A stretch of 64,000 nucleotides of DNA, taken from the NCBI GenBank assembly GCA_946894095.1, contig OX335643.1, positions 11,147,036 through 11,211,035 of the forward strand, written 5' to 3'. The number at the start of each line of letters is the position of its first letter. The stretch's first letter is position 1. This DNA comes from Incurvaria masculella. Taxonomy: Eukaryota > Arthropoda > Insecta > Lepidoptera > Incurvariidae. A program made the position numbers and the translations under genes. Below are positions 24,406-37,104 of the stretch, one piece after another. Below the pieces are notes generated by a model. That model was not told where the DNA came from and ran no database searches. It worked only from the letters and a program-made list of their open reading frames with translations.

Positions 24406-25559
24406 AGAGGCTGGGGGAGAGCCAAACTGAGTGAAACGCGACATTGGTATCGCTAAACTACGGACTGTGGGAGAGGCTTTAAGCTCAAGCTTTAAATAAT
24501 CGGTTATTATATCAATCGATAGGTTCCCCATACACACAATAACCAGTTTAGATCGATGCTGTGCATGTAGTTTGAAAGGCGATTGAGAGAAGGCAAGAAA
24601 AATAATCAAGCACCGCGTTATGAACTTCAGGGACGCGGTTATGCAGCTAGCGTGCAAGTTCGAAAGCCCTTTGCCACCGTCCGGCACCTCTCCGGAGGGA
24701 GCACAGAACATCTATCTGCGAGTTATCGTCGGAGCCGGGCGGACGTGAGGAATAACGTAATCGTCGACGACTTGTAAATGCGGAGGAGTTCGTCGCGAAT
24801 CTCGCGCCCCGCATGTTCGACACGCTGACGCTTCGCTACGCCTCGACCTGGCTAACATTCCTCTCCTGAACGCACAACCACTCCCGGGGAGGGCTGCTGG
24901 TGCGCTCCTAATCGTGTTGATGCAGTAGAGCACTCCCTCTACCCCGGCTTGCAGCAATAACATTACCAGCCCACCGCCGCGCCGCCGCTAGCGTGTAGCG
25001 GCCTTCCATGATCGGCAGTGCTGTAAGCCTGCTGAGAATTACCCCAAATAAAAAGGGGCAATCTAACAAGCCCGCACCTGCACCAAAGAATATATACACT
25101 ACCCCTGGAACACAAGAATTACAGAAGATACCACGGAATAGAAGATACCCACTACTCTCTTCGGTGAGGTTTTTCAAGAATTTGCTATAGTTAAACGTAC
25201 TTTAAAACAAGATCGCGTAGGTACGTTTTAAGTCTGAGATATGTAAATAAGGTACGTATTGAGTCCGAGATATGCAAATCACCAGGGACATGGAATAAAG
25301 TACAAATTATCTAACGCATCCAATAATCGCATATATCTAACAAGAACGATAATATTTAGGTAAAAACATAGAAAAGCCTCGTGTACTGAAATGGGGAAAG
25401 TCCTGTCTCTTCGCGAATCTGTAACAAGATTAATAATATTTAATAGTAGTTAATATTTTCGCCAAAACAAAATAATAACGTCGTGTACCTAAATGGGGAA
25501 AGTCTAATCTCTTGGAAAATCTCCAACAACCTCGATTACCACTGGATCCACGCGTCCCA

Positions 25560-25770
25560 ACTTTGAACCCCAACGGCGGCTGCGGCGGCGCCTACAGCGG
25601 TGCGGGAATTTCGCCGCCCGGTGCGCCCGGCGCGGCGGTGCGGTGTGGGGGACGATACGGTGCGACGAAAATAGAGCGGTTCATAAACGAACTCGCCGCG
25701 CGCGTTCCACGCGCCTCCGCTGGAAAACGCGGAAAACCCGCTCCCCACCCCCCCCCCCTTCCGAGCCGTG
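25560..25770. other. GC-rich segment, probably repeat-derived
   Basis: GGCGGCTGCGGCGGCGCC, GCCGCCCGGTGCGCCCGGCG and a run of C at 25750-25760. Open in several frames, with no recognised domain on either strand. Confidence 0.3.
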
Positions 25771-27084
25771 AAAAGCAGATTTTCTGCCTATTAACAAAAT
25801 TGAGCGGCACTCCAGTAACATACCCTTTCTATGTAAGATCATATGAAAATCATAATACGATTTCAGAATTTAATGTACCCCAGCTTGAGCACACAGTATT
25901 AATTTTAAACAAAATTTTGGAATTTGATCATTGCAGGAATACAAAACATGTGTTGTTAATGCTTTAGGTAAATGTTCAGTTGGAGCTTGGTCAACGACTT
26001 CCATGTCAGCATTTGTTTAAATGTGTGAACTTTCCCCGGGATACTAGAAAGACTCCGACGACGGCTGAATAAGGTTCGAACCCCTAAAGAACTTATAAGA
26101 GGATAGAACATCGCAAGAACTGAAGAATGTATGCGAGGGCTATCAAAAGAGTACAATTGTAAATCTGACGAACAAACGTAAATCAGATAATGATGGATGA
26201 GTGGCACAACATAGAAAGCAGCATAAACGACATGACTGAGTATGCAGACATGACAGAGGGCACCAAGAACTGGAGACCTAGGGAGCAGCCGTTAACAGAG
26301 CAGACCAGACTGAGGATGACTATATTGATGGGACATACGTATTGACACGACAGAATGCAGACAACCAATAGCCAGCTCGCGGCTCTCAAAGTGAACACCA
26401 GATAAAGGTTTATTAAACATCAGTCTAGGGAGTGGAATGTCCATCAGGGGACTAAGAAGCCGTTGCGCTTTCAACACCTTCACCAGGTGCCCGCAATTTA
26501 TCAATCTTCCGACGAAGAAATCAAAGACTATTTTTTTATCTTAGGACCAAAATGTCGATATTTAAATGTTGCGCATTGGATGAACGTAAAATATTACGGA
26601 TTGCCGATAGGTTTGATTTATTGTATAAGAGTACGGTGTTAGCACCATAATATAAAGCAAATAGCCGTGCATTCTCTTCGAGCTCCGGAAGGCTTAAATC
26701 ACCTGACCTTGGCTTGTCTGTTTCCACAGAACATATGGAGCCGTTACACCTACAGAATTAGGTGACGATGGGCACATAAGCTTTGCTGAACTTCAAGGGT
26801 TTCTACCTGAAAGGAACAACGGAGTTCCTAAAAGATCACTGATGCGTCGTAATGAGGCACTGTCATAGCTATTTTCTGCAACTATTGCAGTAAGGAACTT
26901 TAAAATGTTAATCAGCATATTTTCGAGGAATCAGCCTTAAACCTTCATAAGAAGGTGCTTAATTAACCCAAAAAAAAGGAGACAGACAGACGAATATACA
27001 CATTTTCCCTGCACTCGCTATCACACTCATGGAATCACGCAAAAACAATCAATTAATACCTCATTCTGCAGTTTCCGAGAGTGT

Positions 27085-27330
27085 GTCAGCAGCGGGGCGA
27101 GTTCATCGCACGCACACACACAACGCGGAAGTGCCGCCCGGATCCGCAGGTGAGCGCGCGGCGGCGCCACTGTCGCTCCGGAGGCGCGGCGCCGAATGTG
27201 CGGACTGAGCCGGCGATATCGATCGCGAGCGGTCGTCCCGTGCGCCGCCGCTCGGGCGGCCTCCGCCCACCACGCATGCACCCCGCGCCGCCACCCGCAC
27301 CCCCCGCCGCTACTGACCTCATCTAACACG
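27085..27330. other. CpG-rich island, both strands open
   Basis: The stretch is about 70 % G+C by eye in an AT-rich setting, with ATCCGCAG/GTGAGCGC (donor-like on +) at 27149. High GC opens all frames, so the open frames on both strands are not evidence of coding. It could be a promoter or untranslated exon. Confidence 0.3.
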
Positions 27331-29109
27331 CACCCGGCAGCTACACAGCTTCAGATGTAAGGGTACAGTCTCAACTTCTTGCTGAACGATATGAAGACGA
27401 ATCTATGAGACAATGTGATTTGTCATTGATCTGTTGGCACAGTTTTTTTTATCGAATTTACGTTAAATAGGTGCGAAGACGTCAACGATCAAATGTTTTG
27501 AGATGGAATATTTTTAATTTCCAAGAAATTGTAGCATTTCAAGTTCTGGCTAATGTTGAGATTGTTTGGACAGCGAATGAGTGACGAAAGAATGTCGAAA
27601 CGGAAGGGTGTGGAGCAGTTATGTTGGGATGCCTAGAAGAACGCACTGTGACCAGATTTATAGAATTACTTCTTAAACTGGCAATTGCAGTATTGATTAC
27701 AAGATTTATGGCTGGAGAAGCAAAAGAGTATGCTGTGAGCATCATCTATTATGCCTGAAAACCGCGGGTAAAGCGGGTGCTATGAGATTTATGCACGTAT
27801 GTGTCCTTTAAGGATGACTGATGAGAAGGAAACAGGACAGAAAAGTGATGTCATTTCAAATTGTGACTATGCCTCGCCTACACGTGTAGGTAGACAGTAT
27901 TCCGATGACCTCTGAACTCTTGGACTGCCTGATCGGGGGGTCAGGTTACGTGGGAGAGGCACGGCAACTAATCAAGTGGGGCGCTTTTAGCTCGCCCGAT
28001 AAAATGTCGGCCGCCCTATTAATAATCGTTCGTTTCTAATGTAATTGCTCGGGAAGTCGGGCGAACGAGATTTTCCTTTTAATAAACCACCCATGACCGT
28101 GAAAGCGCTTTGGTATACGGCGGAATTGTTAAGACTATAAGGGAAATTGCAAATTACATTGGTATAATCTTAACTAATGATCAATCACGAAATCTTTACG
28201 GAAACTGAACCTAAATCGGTCTAACCGCTTTGGAGATAAATGACTAGTCGTTTGCACACACAAACAACTTCTCACCCTAAACTGTATGCGTTCCGTAGTG
28301 GGTAAACATTATAGAAACAAAATAATGAAGACATTATCGTAGATTTAGGGGGTAACTTTAGGTTGTGTGCTGGAAACTCTAAATATACATATTTTTGCAA
28401 TCTAGGTACCTTAAAAAGAAGTAGCTTCGTAGCAAGCAAAGCCATAATCTCCCGTTCTTCTCAGCACACATTCAGAGCTAAGGTGCAGTTGCAATTCCCA
28501 TTCCAACAAAATAAACTATTCCTCTTTTGGACTGGTTCTCAGCCTCGTAACAGTCAGTTGTTTCAGACAAGGACACTTTTACGCAACATCCTCCAGCTAA
28601 AAGTTATAAATCATTCCATAGAAAGTACACAGGCTTTCGTTGGCGTGTGGCAAGACTCAAGAAATTAAACATCAAGCAATGCATCTAACGGATTCTTAAT
28701 ACTAAATTTACGACGTTTAACTCTTCACAATGAAATCGTTAGCCATTCCACGCTACCGTTTGCTTACGTACCTAGCAGGATTAAAATTAGATTAAAAACC
28801 TAGAGGTATTTTCCAGTAATTTTAGGCGTCTCCCCTCTGCGCGGGTAAACATTCTCCTCCGGCACAGTTGTTTTCACGTGGGCGTTGGGTTCTAGTCAGC
28901 CGGCGGGAGCTGTACAAATAGCGCGTTGCCACAGAAGTAGCGGGGCTCATCCCGGCCCCAATGGAGCATCCTGGCGGAGGCGTGGCCACTTAACCGAATT
29001 ACCTCACACTCGAACGTAACAACAGGAAGGCCGCCTCTGATGACGGCGCGTTTGTCTTCAGTGTTTGTACCCGCTCTGTTCTGTATTATTTGACGTGGGC
29101 ATATTTGTC

Positions 29110-29415
29110 CGAACTCAGGGGCACGGGGTCCTGTTTCCCATGCCCGAGGTCATGGGTTCAATCACCGCCCTGTTCGCATAGCTTACTTTTTCTTTCTGAG
29201 TTGGATACGTGCATTTATTTTGTCACGTATTAATTCAGTATCAGCCCCCCCCCCCCCCCCCCCGTGGTGGTACCATCGCATTAGATGACAGCATGTTAGA
29301 ATCGGCGAATAATGTTTTATCAGTGTTTGCCATCAAATAATGTAGCCATGCTAATAACGGGAAGGTCCTGGCATAGCACCTAATTCCTAAGGGAATGCGA
29401 TGTGTTTGGCTAGTT
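29110..29415 (+). repeat. SINE family C, diverged copy with a poly(C) tract
   Basis: Head-like GAGGTCATGGGTTCAATCAC, body with GATGACAGCATGTTAG, and a run of about 19 C at 29246-29264 where other copies have CCTACTAGGTGGTAGGG. Ends near GGAATGCGATGTGTTTGGCT. Confidence 0.6.
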
Positions 29416-29987
29416 AAAGACTCAACCCATATACAATTTATAATGGAGATTATTTTGATGATGCATTAAATAATTTTAACAAAAAACGTCAGTTTCGTAC
29501 GGCCTGGAGGCTAATTCTTACGCAAATTAGTTTACATACGGAAAACACTCCTGAATTATCACTGAATCAGTAATAACTTCCGACCTATTCTGGTCATTGA
29601 TGGATGTGCGATTTTTCGTTAGTATTCAATTCGGAAACATATGGAAATGTATTGATTTCGTCTACTCATATCAGAATGCGCTGCGCTGCTATGTATTATC
29701 TGAAATACCAAAGGAATGTCAAAGCGAATTCCTCTCCCTCCTGATTTATCAACTCAAAATTCCCAGAATTTGCCTCCTGGATCGATGCCACTTCTCAAAC
29801 TAGGGCTAGAGTTATTAGTGCGAGGGTCTGACGAGGGTCCAGTATTCACTGTCACGACAGGTGTGCCTGAGTGCGGATCAGGAAAGACATTTTAATTTAT
29901 TCAACGTTCGTTGATGATTCAAAGTTTTGATCTGAAGTAACGATCCGTTAATTTGGTGATTTGACGTACAGTAGTTTCCTATCAAAT

Positions 29988-30112
29988 GTATACACTGGAA
30001 AGAGAAGGAATTCCTAAGTCCCTTTTACTCTATGGTTGACGTCAGCATGTCAGAAAGAGACCTCAAATTTGTCTCTATTTCCGGTGTATAGATTTCAGAC
30101 GAAACGACTGTA
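29988..30112 (+). repeat. dispersed repeat family I, copy 2
   Basis: Same sequence as 22877-23006, with TTGACGTCAGCATGTCAGAA in the centre. Confidence 0.65.
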
Positions 30113-30222
30113 CCTACGATTTCAACTATTGACCAGGAATATCAAATGGTATCAGTCTTTTTCAACGAATCGTTGAAAACAATCAAAGAAGCGAAGCGTG
30201 AGTCATTTATTAGACCTGAGTG

Positions 30223-30350
30223 GTTACCATGGTAAATTAACAAGCCCGTTAAACAGGCACGTGTGTGATAACATCTGCAACAAATGCAACTGACGTCAGA
30301 TTTAAACATTCAATTGCCTGTCTGTTCGTGAGTTAGTTTACCATGGTAAC
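30223..30350. repeat. small foldback MITE, 128 bp
   Basis: GTTACCATGGTAAATTAAC at the left and GTTAGTTTACCATGGTAAC at the right are terminal inverted repeats; similarity extends to ACAGGC / GCCTGT, about 35 bases. Confidence 0.7.
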
Positions 30351-30653
30351 TACCTAGATTTTAGCTACAAGACACACTTAAATTGGCGATTCCAAAACTT
30401 CTAGGGGCGCTATGTTTATTCCTTACGTTCCGCAAAAAATGACGAGTTTAATCAAACATTAACCTAATCTTAACTATTACAAATAGTCCTTTTTATCTTA
30501 CACATATTCTACATACATTAAAAATGTGTAATTGCATACAGTTGGGTCACAGATAAGTAAGCGATCGGGGCTTTAGAATCCTTTTCTTTTGGGAGAATCC
30601 TTTTCGTTTGGCATATGCGGTCGAATGGCAACCATTTTACGATATAAAATAGT

Positions 30654-30679
30654 TTCTCGTCTCGTCTCGTCTCGTCTCA
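30654..30679 (+). repeat. (CTCGT)n microsatellite
   Basis: Five pentamer units TCTCG. Other simple repeats: (AAT)n at 5124-5143, TTCATAG x3 at 5006-5022, (TTTC)n at 41826-41840, and ACTGA x4 at 43996-44015, the last probably the tail of a retroelement. Confidence 0.85.
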
Positions 30680-30929
30680 TCGATGATCTCGAGGTATCCC
30701 AAAGGTTTTATCGTCTATACCACGGATAATGGGAGCTACATAATGCCATCTCTCCGTGCAACAATGCACCCATTCACTGTAGACATTACAGCAATAAGAA
30801 TCAAACTATCCTGTAGATCATCTTTATAAAATTCCGGTGTGCATATGTTATTATACATGGTTATTCTACATATTTTTATTATAAAACATGTACTTATGGT
30901 GTCACCTGGATTGTTCTTAGCTATAGTTG

Positions 30930-31235
30930 GACACGCGAGGTGGCGTTGTTGTCGAGGTGTGACAGGACTAGTGGAAACTAGCGGACCCGGCAGGCAGACG
31001 TTCTACCTACCTAGTCCGCTTAGTTTATCTATACATAGGGTCGGTAAACAGTGGAATGCACACCCAGTCGAGGCATTTCCCCCAAAGTACAACCTAGCGT
31101 CTTTCAATCCGCGTGTGAAAAAGCGCAACACCGACAGGCATTGTTTTCACAGCCCCCGAGAACGTTCGAAAGCCCATGGGCATCGTGGGAAACCTGTCGA
31201 GTGCCATATGCCGCGCTTTACATACACGTAAAAGC
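30930..31235 (+). repeat. possible LINE C-terminal tail remnant
   Basis: A + frame reads FYLPSPLSLSIHRVGKQWN, AFPPKYNLASFNPRVKKRN and ERSKAHGHRGKPVECH. The WN..P...FPP.YNL..F..RV pattern resembles the last residues of many insect LINE polyproteins. The nucleotide block CGAAAGCCCATGGGCATCGT also appears in related form at about 20680. No reverse-transcriptase motif is present. Confidence 0.35.
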
Positions 31236-31649
31236 GGCCAACTCCGCTAAACGCGAAGCTACATCGCTACACGGCTCCAAGTGAATTGAATTCTAACGCA
31301 TCCAGTGGTTCCTTTTACGGCTTTCTGCTACGGCAGTCATGTCAACCGCGACGCGACCCATCGTCTCGGCCGTTCGCCGTCACACCTCAACGGCCAGAGA
31401 CAACGGGCAGCGACTACGCGCTTGTTCGACCGCGCCGGTGACGTCATTGGCGTCGAGAGCTCCACACAGTCGATACGGGGTTAGATAGAATACGCGAAAC
31501 TTCGAAACTCTCGTATCTCCAACGCTTTTTTGCCATTCCAATGATTCTTCAATATTTGCGTTCTTGCCCTCTCTCGCTCGTCACAGCTTCACCCTTCGTA
31601 CAAAGCTCAACATGCGTTAAAAGCATACGGCAGTGGAGACGAATCTTTA

Positions 31650-32199
31650 TTAAGGTGGCCCATCCCGCTCATATCCCCATACAAACGGGGAAAGAAGATC
31701 ACGCCCATATTTCTTTTCAGAGATCCAATATTTTGCTCAAAATAGCTTTATTTGATCGAACTAGATGTCTGATGACCATTGGCATTGTAAAATTGTGTTT
31801 GGTTTCTAATTTATAAGGTCCGAAAGTTCGAATATTTCGCGCGTTTTATACAATAACTTTGGAGGTGGATAACGCAATGATAAAGTAAGAACATCTTAAA
31901 AAGATAAGTCATCAGACATAGCTTATTTCATATATATTTATAATCTATTTGGTTTTTGTTAGATCTTTGACTACAGCGGTCGTGGTTTACTTTTAGCTAT
32001 AAGTCGTTTTGTAATTACAATTTTCGTAAATCTTACCAAATCATACACTATGCACATTTTATTTTTTGTGGACATGTTGCATCTTCCTCATCACGGAGCC
32101 TGTCTTATTCTTTGAAACAGATAAGGTCCCAGAGCGCAACAGCACGGTTTTGTACCGTGCCCGCGAATGAGTTAGTCCCGCCGGGCTGGGCCACCTTAA
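31650..32199 (+). mobile_element. TTAA MITE family B, full copy
   Basis: From TTAAGGTGGCCCATCCCGCT to CCGGGCTGGGCCACCTTAA, 550 bases, with few differences from the other full copies. Confidence 0.88.
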
Positions 32200-33003
32200 G
32201 GTGGCGTTCAGATAGTAACGACAGCAATACGCGACCGCGACTATACTGGTCGAGAAGAAACTATGAAGTGCCGTTCGATTGGCACGGCTGTGGTCGCGCG
32301 ACAGAATCGCTTGTGATGCTGTGTCGTGCGACCGGAGTGACTGGACGTAAAACTATCCGCATTGTTCAACGAAGACAATATTTCTGCGAGAAAAAATATA
32401 GGAAGAAATAGTCGCCCCTTCTTCATCTTAAAATAACCTTTTCTTTTGTTCTCTCTTTCATGCAATTCAGCCATGATTTCCCAAACCATTCTACACCACA
32501 AGCACTGAAACAAAATCCACGTGACACGTTTCTTGAAACCGACCGTGCTTAGTGCCGCGAGACACCGGTCGCCTGATTACTAGTCCCGTTTGCGCGTCGC
32601 TGACAACGGAATGTCTCCTAGAGAGGATGGATGCAAGCAAGCGGGCCTTTATACCTCAATCTGTGACGCCCCATCAGCGCTTTCCCCTAACATTCTGGCC
32701 TTCCATAAGCTTGCACTTCGTTCTCACAACTTAGCCTTTCGTCTTAGCGGCTGCAGCCTAGTCATCGAGTGGATGACCTCCCAAACTGGCATGGCCTCAC
32801 ATCGGCCTCTCGTGCCCAACGGAGCGTACCCTACGTAGGCTGGAGTCGCAAGGAAGCACCAATCGACTGCCAGAACAGTATTTTAAACAGAAGGCTGTGT
32901 AGCCTAACCTAAGCCAACGAGTAAGAAAAAACGGGGGTGGCGACTGAGACTCATCCGTATAGCGGCCGAGTAGCCACGTTCAGTATAAATGTTAGTATTA
33001 ACA

Positions 33004-33180
33004 TACACTGACGGTAGAGCCGGCCGGTTAGTTAGCTTACGAATTCGCTCACTTCTGATGGTCTTGATATTCAACGACACGTAAGAACTGCACAGGACGT
33101 CATTTAGTTGCAATGAACATTCGATGTTGCACGTGGCGAATTCGTAAGCGAACTGACTGGCTGGCACTACCGTAACTGTA
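33004..33180. repeat. foldback MITE, 177 bp
   Basis: TACACTGACGGTAGAGCC ... GCTTACGAATTCGC (33004-33048) and its inverse GCGAATTCGTAAGC ... GGCACTACCGTAACTGTA (33134-33180) form 45-base imperfect terminal repeats. Confidence 0.75.
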
Positions 33181-33424
33181 TTATCACCAAAATGTGGCTG
33201 CCTCGATGGCGCGACCCCTCAAAGTTCGATCATCAAACTGTCGAAAACGACACTACTGTCGCCTTTCACAATTATCGCTAAAGGCAGCGTATATTGACTT
33301 TTCATATTTTCCATCAACCTAAAGCGTGAAAATGTGACCTCTGCTGTCCTAACAGGATCTTAAATTGTCTCTAGGATGCAACGAGGAGTAAATAATCTAG
33401 CACGCATAATGTAGGCGGGTACAG

Positions 33425-33716
33425 TTAAGAGGATAATGAGGTGATCGATTTCCATACAATGGCTCGTTCCTAATTTCTGACTCAAATTAAGAAATATGTT
33501 CCTGATATTTTCCACATTAAATAAATAAACTGAGAGCTCCGTCTGTAGGTTTTATTTTTTGTGATGACTTATCTTACATTCATGATATAAGCCTAGCTAA
33601 AGATTTGTATGAACATATTTGAGGGCAGATATCATAGATATAAGTTAATTTATCAAAGAGTGAGGAATCAGGCACGAGCCATTGTATGGAACTCGATCAC
33701 CTCATTATCCTCTTAA
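33425..33716 (+). mobile_element. TTAA MITE family D, full copy
   Basis: The left end TTAAGAGGATAATGAGGTGA and following TTCCATACAATGGCTCG are repeated inverted at the right end (GAGCCATTGTATGGAA, then CACCTCATTATCCTCTTAA). The TIRs are about 42 bases with two or three differences, bordered by TTAA; the interior is about 200 AT-rich bases. Confidence 0.85.
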
Positions 33717-33939
33717 CAGACGTTTCGTGCGCAGTTCGTTGACCCGCCGTTGCGCGAGCGTCGTCGCATCGCGCTAGATGCACCCTGATGCAACGCGAAC
33801 CGCTGCACCGCTGCACCGCCGCACCGCGACCCGTACAAGGAAGCACTTTGGTCATGACAGTCGCAATCGGATCGTTTGCGGGGATTGCGAGCTGCAAGAC
33901 TTCGACCGCGCGAAATCTACATTTGTTGCGTTTTTATTT

Positions 33940-34140
33940 ACTACTAGCTGCGTCCTGGCTCCGCTCGGATCAATGTCGATATGGACTGATGTCGGGCCGA
34001 ATTATTTCCTGATATTATAAGAGTTCCCCATACAAACTTTCATCCTATATTTCACCCTATGACCTTCTCCCAAGGTCCAGACTCTCTCTATACCGAAATT
34101 CATCGAAATTGGTTCAGCGGTTTCATATCACTGCGTCGCA
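33940..34140 (+). repeat. dispersed insect repeat with CTGCGTCCTGGCTCCGCTCG motif
   Basis: TAGCTGCGTCCTGGCTCCGC, TTCCCCATACAAACTTTCAT and GAAATTGGTTCAGCGGTTTC in this order are familiar from many insect genomes as a retroelement-associated repeat. No frame. Confidence 0.5.
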
Positions 34141-34546
34141 TCGCCCGCCCGTGCTATTACTTCGTTCACTTAGAGTTCTTTCTGACTTTTTAACCGACTT
34201 CAAAAAAAGGAGGAGGTTATCAATTCGTCTGTATGTTTTTTTTTTTGTTTTTTTTTTTTTTTATGTTTGTTACCTCATAACTTTTTCCTGGGTGAACCGA
34301 TTTTGATGATTATTTTTTTAAATGATAGCTAGTGCTTCCCAAGTGGTCCTATTTTAATTTGGTTAAGTTCTGACAATGATATCCATGAGAAAATCATAAA
34401 AGTCTTAAATTTGTATTAAGATGTGCGCGACAAATGGACGAATAACTCAATATAACGCCAACCGATTTCGGTGATTCTTTTTTTGTTGGAAAGGACGTGT
34501 ACAAATTAGTAAGTTTACTTCAGATTCACTAAAAATAAACAAATAA

Positions 34547-34835
34547 AAAAACAAATTTAACAAAAAAAATAACCGACTTCAAAGGAAAAGCACTAAAAAG
34601 TAAAAAATAATTTTCATTTTTGTAGTTACGATTTCTGTAATTTTTTGAGTCGGTGTCAGCCAAGGTTAGGTTAGGTTAGGTTAGGTTAGGTTCTCTTGAT
34701 TGGCGCAGCGCGTGCCCGGCTGACGCCGACTCAAAAAATTACAGAAATCGTAACTACAAAAATGAAAATTATTTTTTACTTTTTAGTGCTTTTCCTCTGA
34801 AGTCGGTTATTTTTTTTGTTAAATTTGTTTTTTTA
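34547..34835. repeat. palindrome with 115-bp arms enclosing telomere-type TTAGG repeats
   Basis: The arms 34547-34661 and 34718-34835 are nearly perfect inverted copies, with landmarks ACCGACTTCAAAGGAAAAGC and TCTGTAATTTTTTGAGTCGG. The 56-base loop contains five TTAGG units (34666-34690), the insect telomere repeat. A related ACCGACTTCAAAAAAAGGAG segment precedes it at 34192-34240. No coding sequence. Confidence 0.85.
34666..34690 (+). repeat. interstitial (TTAGG)5
   Basis: Five exact TTAGG units, the canonical insect telomere motif, within the palindrome loop. Confidence 0.9.
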
Positions 34836-36864
34836 TTTTCTCTCTGCTCGTCTCCTAAGGGTCGGTAACCTTCCTGAGGCTATAAAATGTAGAAATATTT
34901 TTCTCAAATCCAATTGGTACCCAGTTCCAGAGATTGGTGCATTCAAACAAAAAAATACACCAACTCTTCAGCTTTATCCTATATTAGGATTTTATTTGCC
35001 ATAAGCAACACTTTTCAAAAGCAAATTTCCTGCAAATATATAATTTTACCAAAATATCACTGAAAAAAATTTTTATTGGAATATGCCACGTAAGCTAGCC
35101 TTTCGGCTGTATAGTTATAGATGGCTATAGAACATTCTATAGATCATTGAATTCTACTTATCAAGGGCAAAATTAATAAACAGAGGTCTGAGTAACTGCC
35201 GAGACTCAGATAAAAGTAAAACATAATACCTAAGCCAGCTAAATATATTTTGTTTTATAAAGAAATGAGAGTCTTGCATGGATTTTTTTTACGTGAATGC
35301 GGTCAGTACAAGGGCAGAGTTGTTATGGAGGCCAACCATATGGAAGGAGATATGTCATCTACATCGCTTACTATGAGACCAGGTGTCTCCAATTTTCAAA
35401 AACTACTAACCCAATTTAAAGGCACATGGCTTATGCAAACATAGTCGTGGACTTATTGTTGGGTCTGTGTTAGTGGCAACTGACTTGACAAACGCATTTG
35501 TAGAGCACATCTGCACGCGGTGGCGATGTTTCGACTGTGTGGCATACGACGCGACGTCGAATTCTCATACAATGATATGGTCACAAAACAAAATCATTCA
35601 GATTCACACTATCACCCTATCCAGCTGGCTAGTTGCTAAGATTGCGTCGCATATGGCATACATCAGGACCTCACGAAGGAGATGCCCGACAACTCCAATG
35701 GGCTTTCGAACTTTCAAGGGGGCTGCGAAAAACGTGCCAGCCGACCAGGTGATTCTTCGTACCAGAACCTACTAATAGAACAATTAGAACCAGCAACTGC
35801 AGGTCAGCAGTCAAAATTTAATTTCATACCTTCATGTCATACCTTCTGGAGGTCTGCTTGGGTAAAATATTTAGTGCAGATTTGATGGAATTCGTTCACA
35901 TATTTTCTCACATCTACGCCGGTTCAGTCCCTGTTAATGAATTCCACACAAACAATAAATCTGCTAGAGTATTTTTTTTTTTGCAAATAAACAATAAACA
36001 ATAATAATCATAATTAAATACATGTTATAAAATGTTGATTAATATTAATTTGAAAATATCAATCAAATATTTTTATTTTTTATTGAAATCTTTGACGAAG
36101 GCTATTTTTTTTATCATGTATGTTCTTTCTGACATATCGAAGTGTGCATAGTCACCATAAGGAGAAAATAATTAAATAAGATAATACATCTTTACATCTA
36201 AAACGGTAACCACTAACTACATAAGTATCTTAAAACTACTATATTATGCTGAGATTTTGCATTGTGGGAAGAAAAACTAAATTTTGTAACCTTTGTAAGT
36301 TTTGGCTATAATTATTATATTCTAAGGACACGTTGCGCCGGCAGAACTAACAAAGAGACAATGTTATGTATTACAGAAAAAAAATCACTCATACAATGCA
36401 TGTTTATTATGGTTTATTTAGTGTTTTGTACACAAATTTTATAAATACATAAAAAAAAATAAGAAATATTAACAGACCTAGGTAGCTATGTCTGCACTCC
36501 AATACATTTCCTTACCAACATAATGGCCTCAGGGCCTTTTCTATCGTGTCCACAGCTAGGTACCTAACAAAAAAATCCTGTCATGGAAATTAAATGGTCT
36601 TGCTCTCATTATTGTTTTCGCATGTGCAAGCGGTACAGTACGTACGGCCCTATAAAATGGACCTCAAAGGTACAGTTTTGATGATAAAAAGTCACTAAGT
36701 GGCATGTTTAAGGCCGCCAGGGTTGGAAGGACCGCATTGGTTTAAGGATGTTCGAAGCGTTAATTGATAGTGTAGGTTTCATGCCTAATTTAATGCAGCC
36801 ACCTAGTTCCTTTGGGCTAGTAATAAACAAACTTTTCGTACTAAGCAGGTACGTCGCTTATTCC
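34836..36864. other. no gene seen
   Basis: AT-rich. A TTTTCTCACATCTACGCCGG motif at about 35900 also occurs at about 20605 and, slightly changed, at 45425, so part of this is a dispersed repeat. No coding signal. Confidence 0.45.
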
Positions 36865-37104
36865 AAGGAATGTGACATATATGTTTGTATAATCGACCGT
36901 GAAGCAAGGACACATTAATTGAAGAAAGAGCCCAGTAAAAATAACTACTTTACGAATATACTGCAAGGCTGAACCCGAACCAGCAAAACATACCATTCGC
37001 GGGTATTGCGTCTTAGACGTCTCGATCTTTTTACTGGGCTCTTTCTTCAATTAATGTGTCCTTGCTTCACGGTCGATTATACAAACATAAATGCCACATT
37101 CCTT
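36865..37104. repeat. 240-bp inverted repeat with 77-bp near-perfect arms
   Basis: Arm 1 (36865-36941) starts AAGGAATGTGACATATATGT and ends GAGCCCAGTAAAAA; arm 2 (37028-37104) is its reverse complement with about two differences. The 86-base loop is unrelated. It could be a young MITE or a source of long double-stranded RNA. Confidence 0.85.

Larger units (their letters stand above)
23200..29109. other. intergenic; hairpin and two GC islands, otherwise unassigned
   Basis: Besides the hairpin at 24359 and the GC-rich patches, 26050-26900 has several short readable + frames (for example DEWHNIESSINDMTEYADM at about 26195) broken by stops, which suggests an old transposon or pseudogene whose family I do not recognise. 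Confidence 0.4.
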
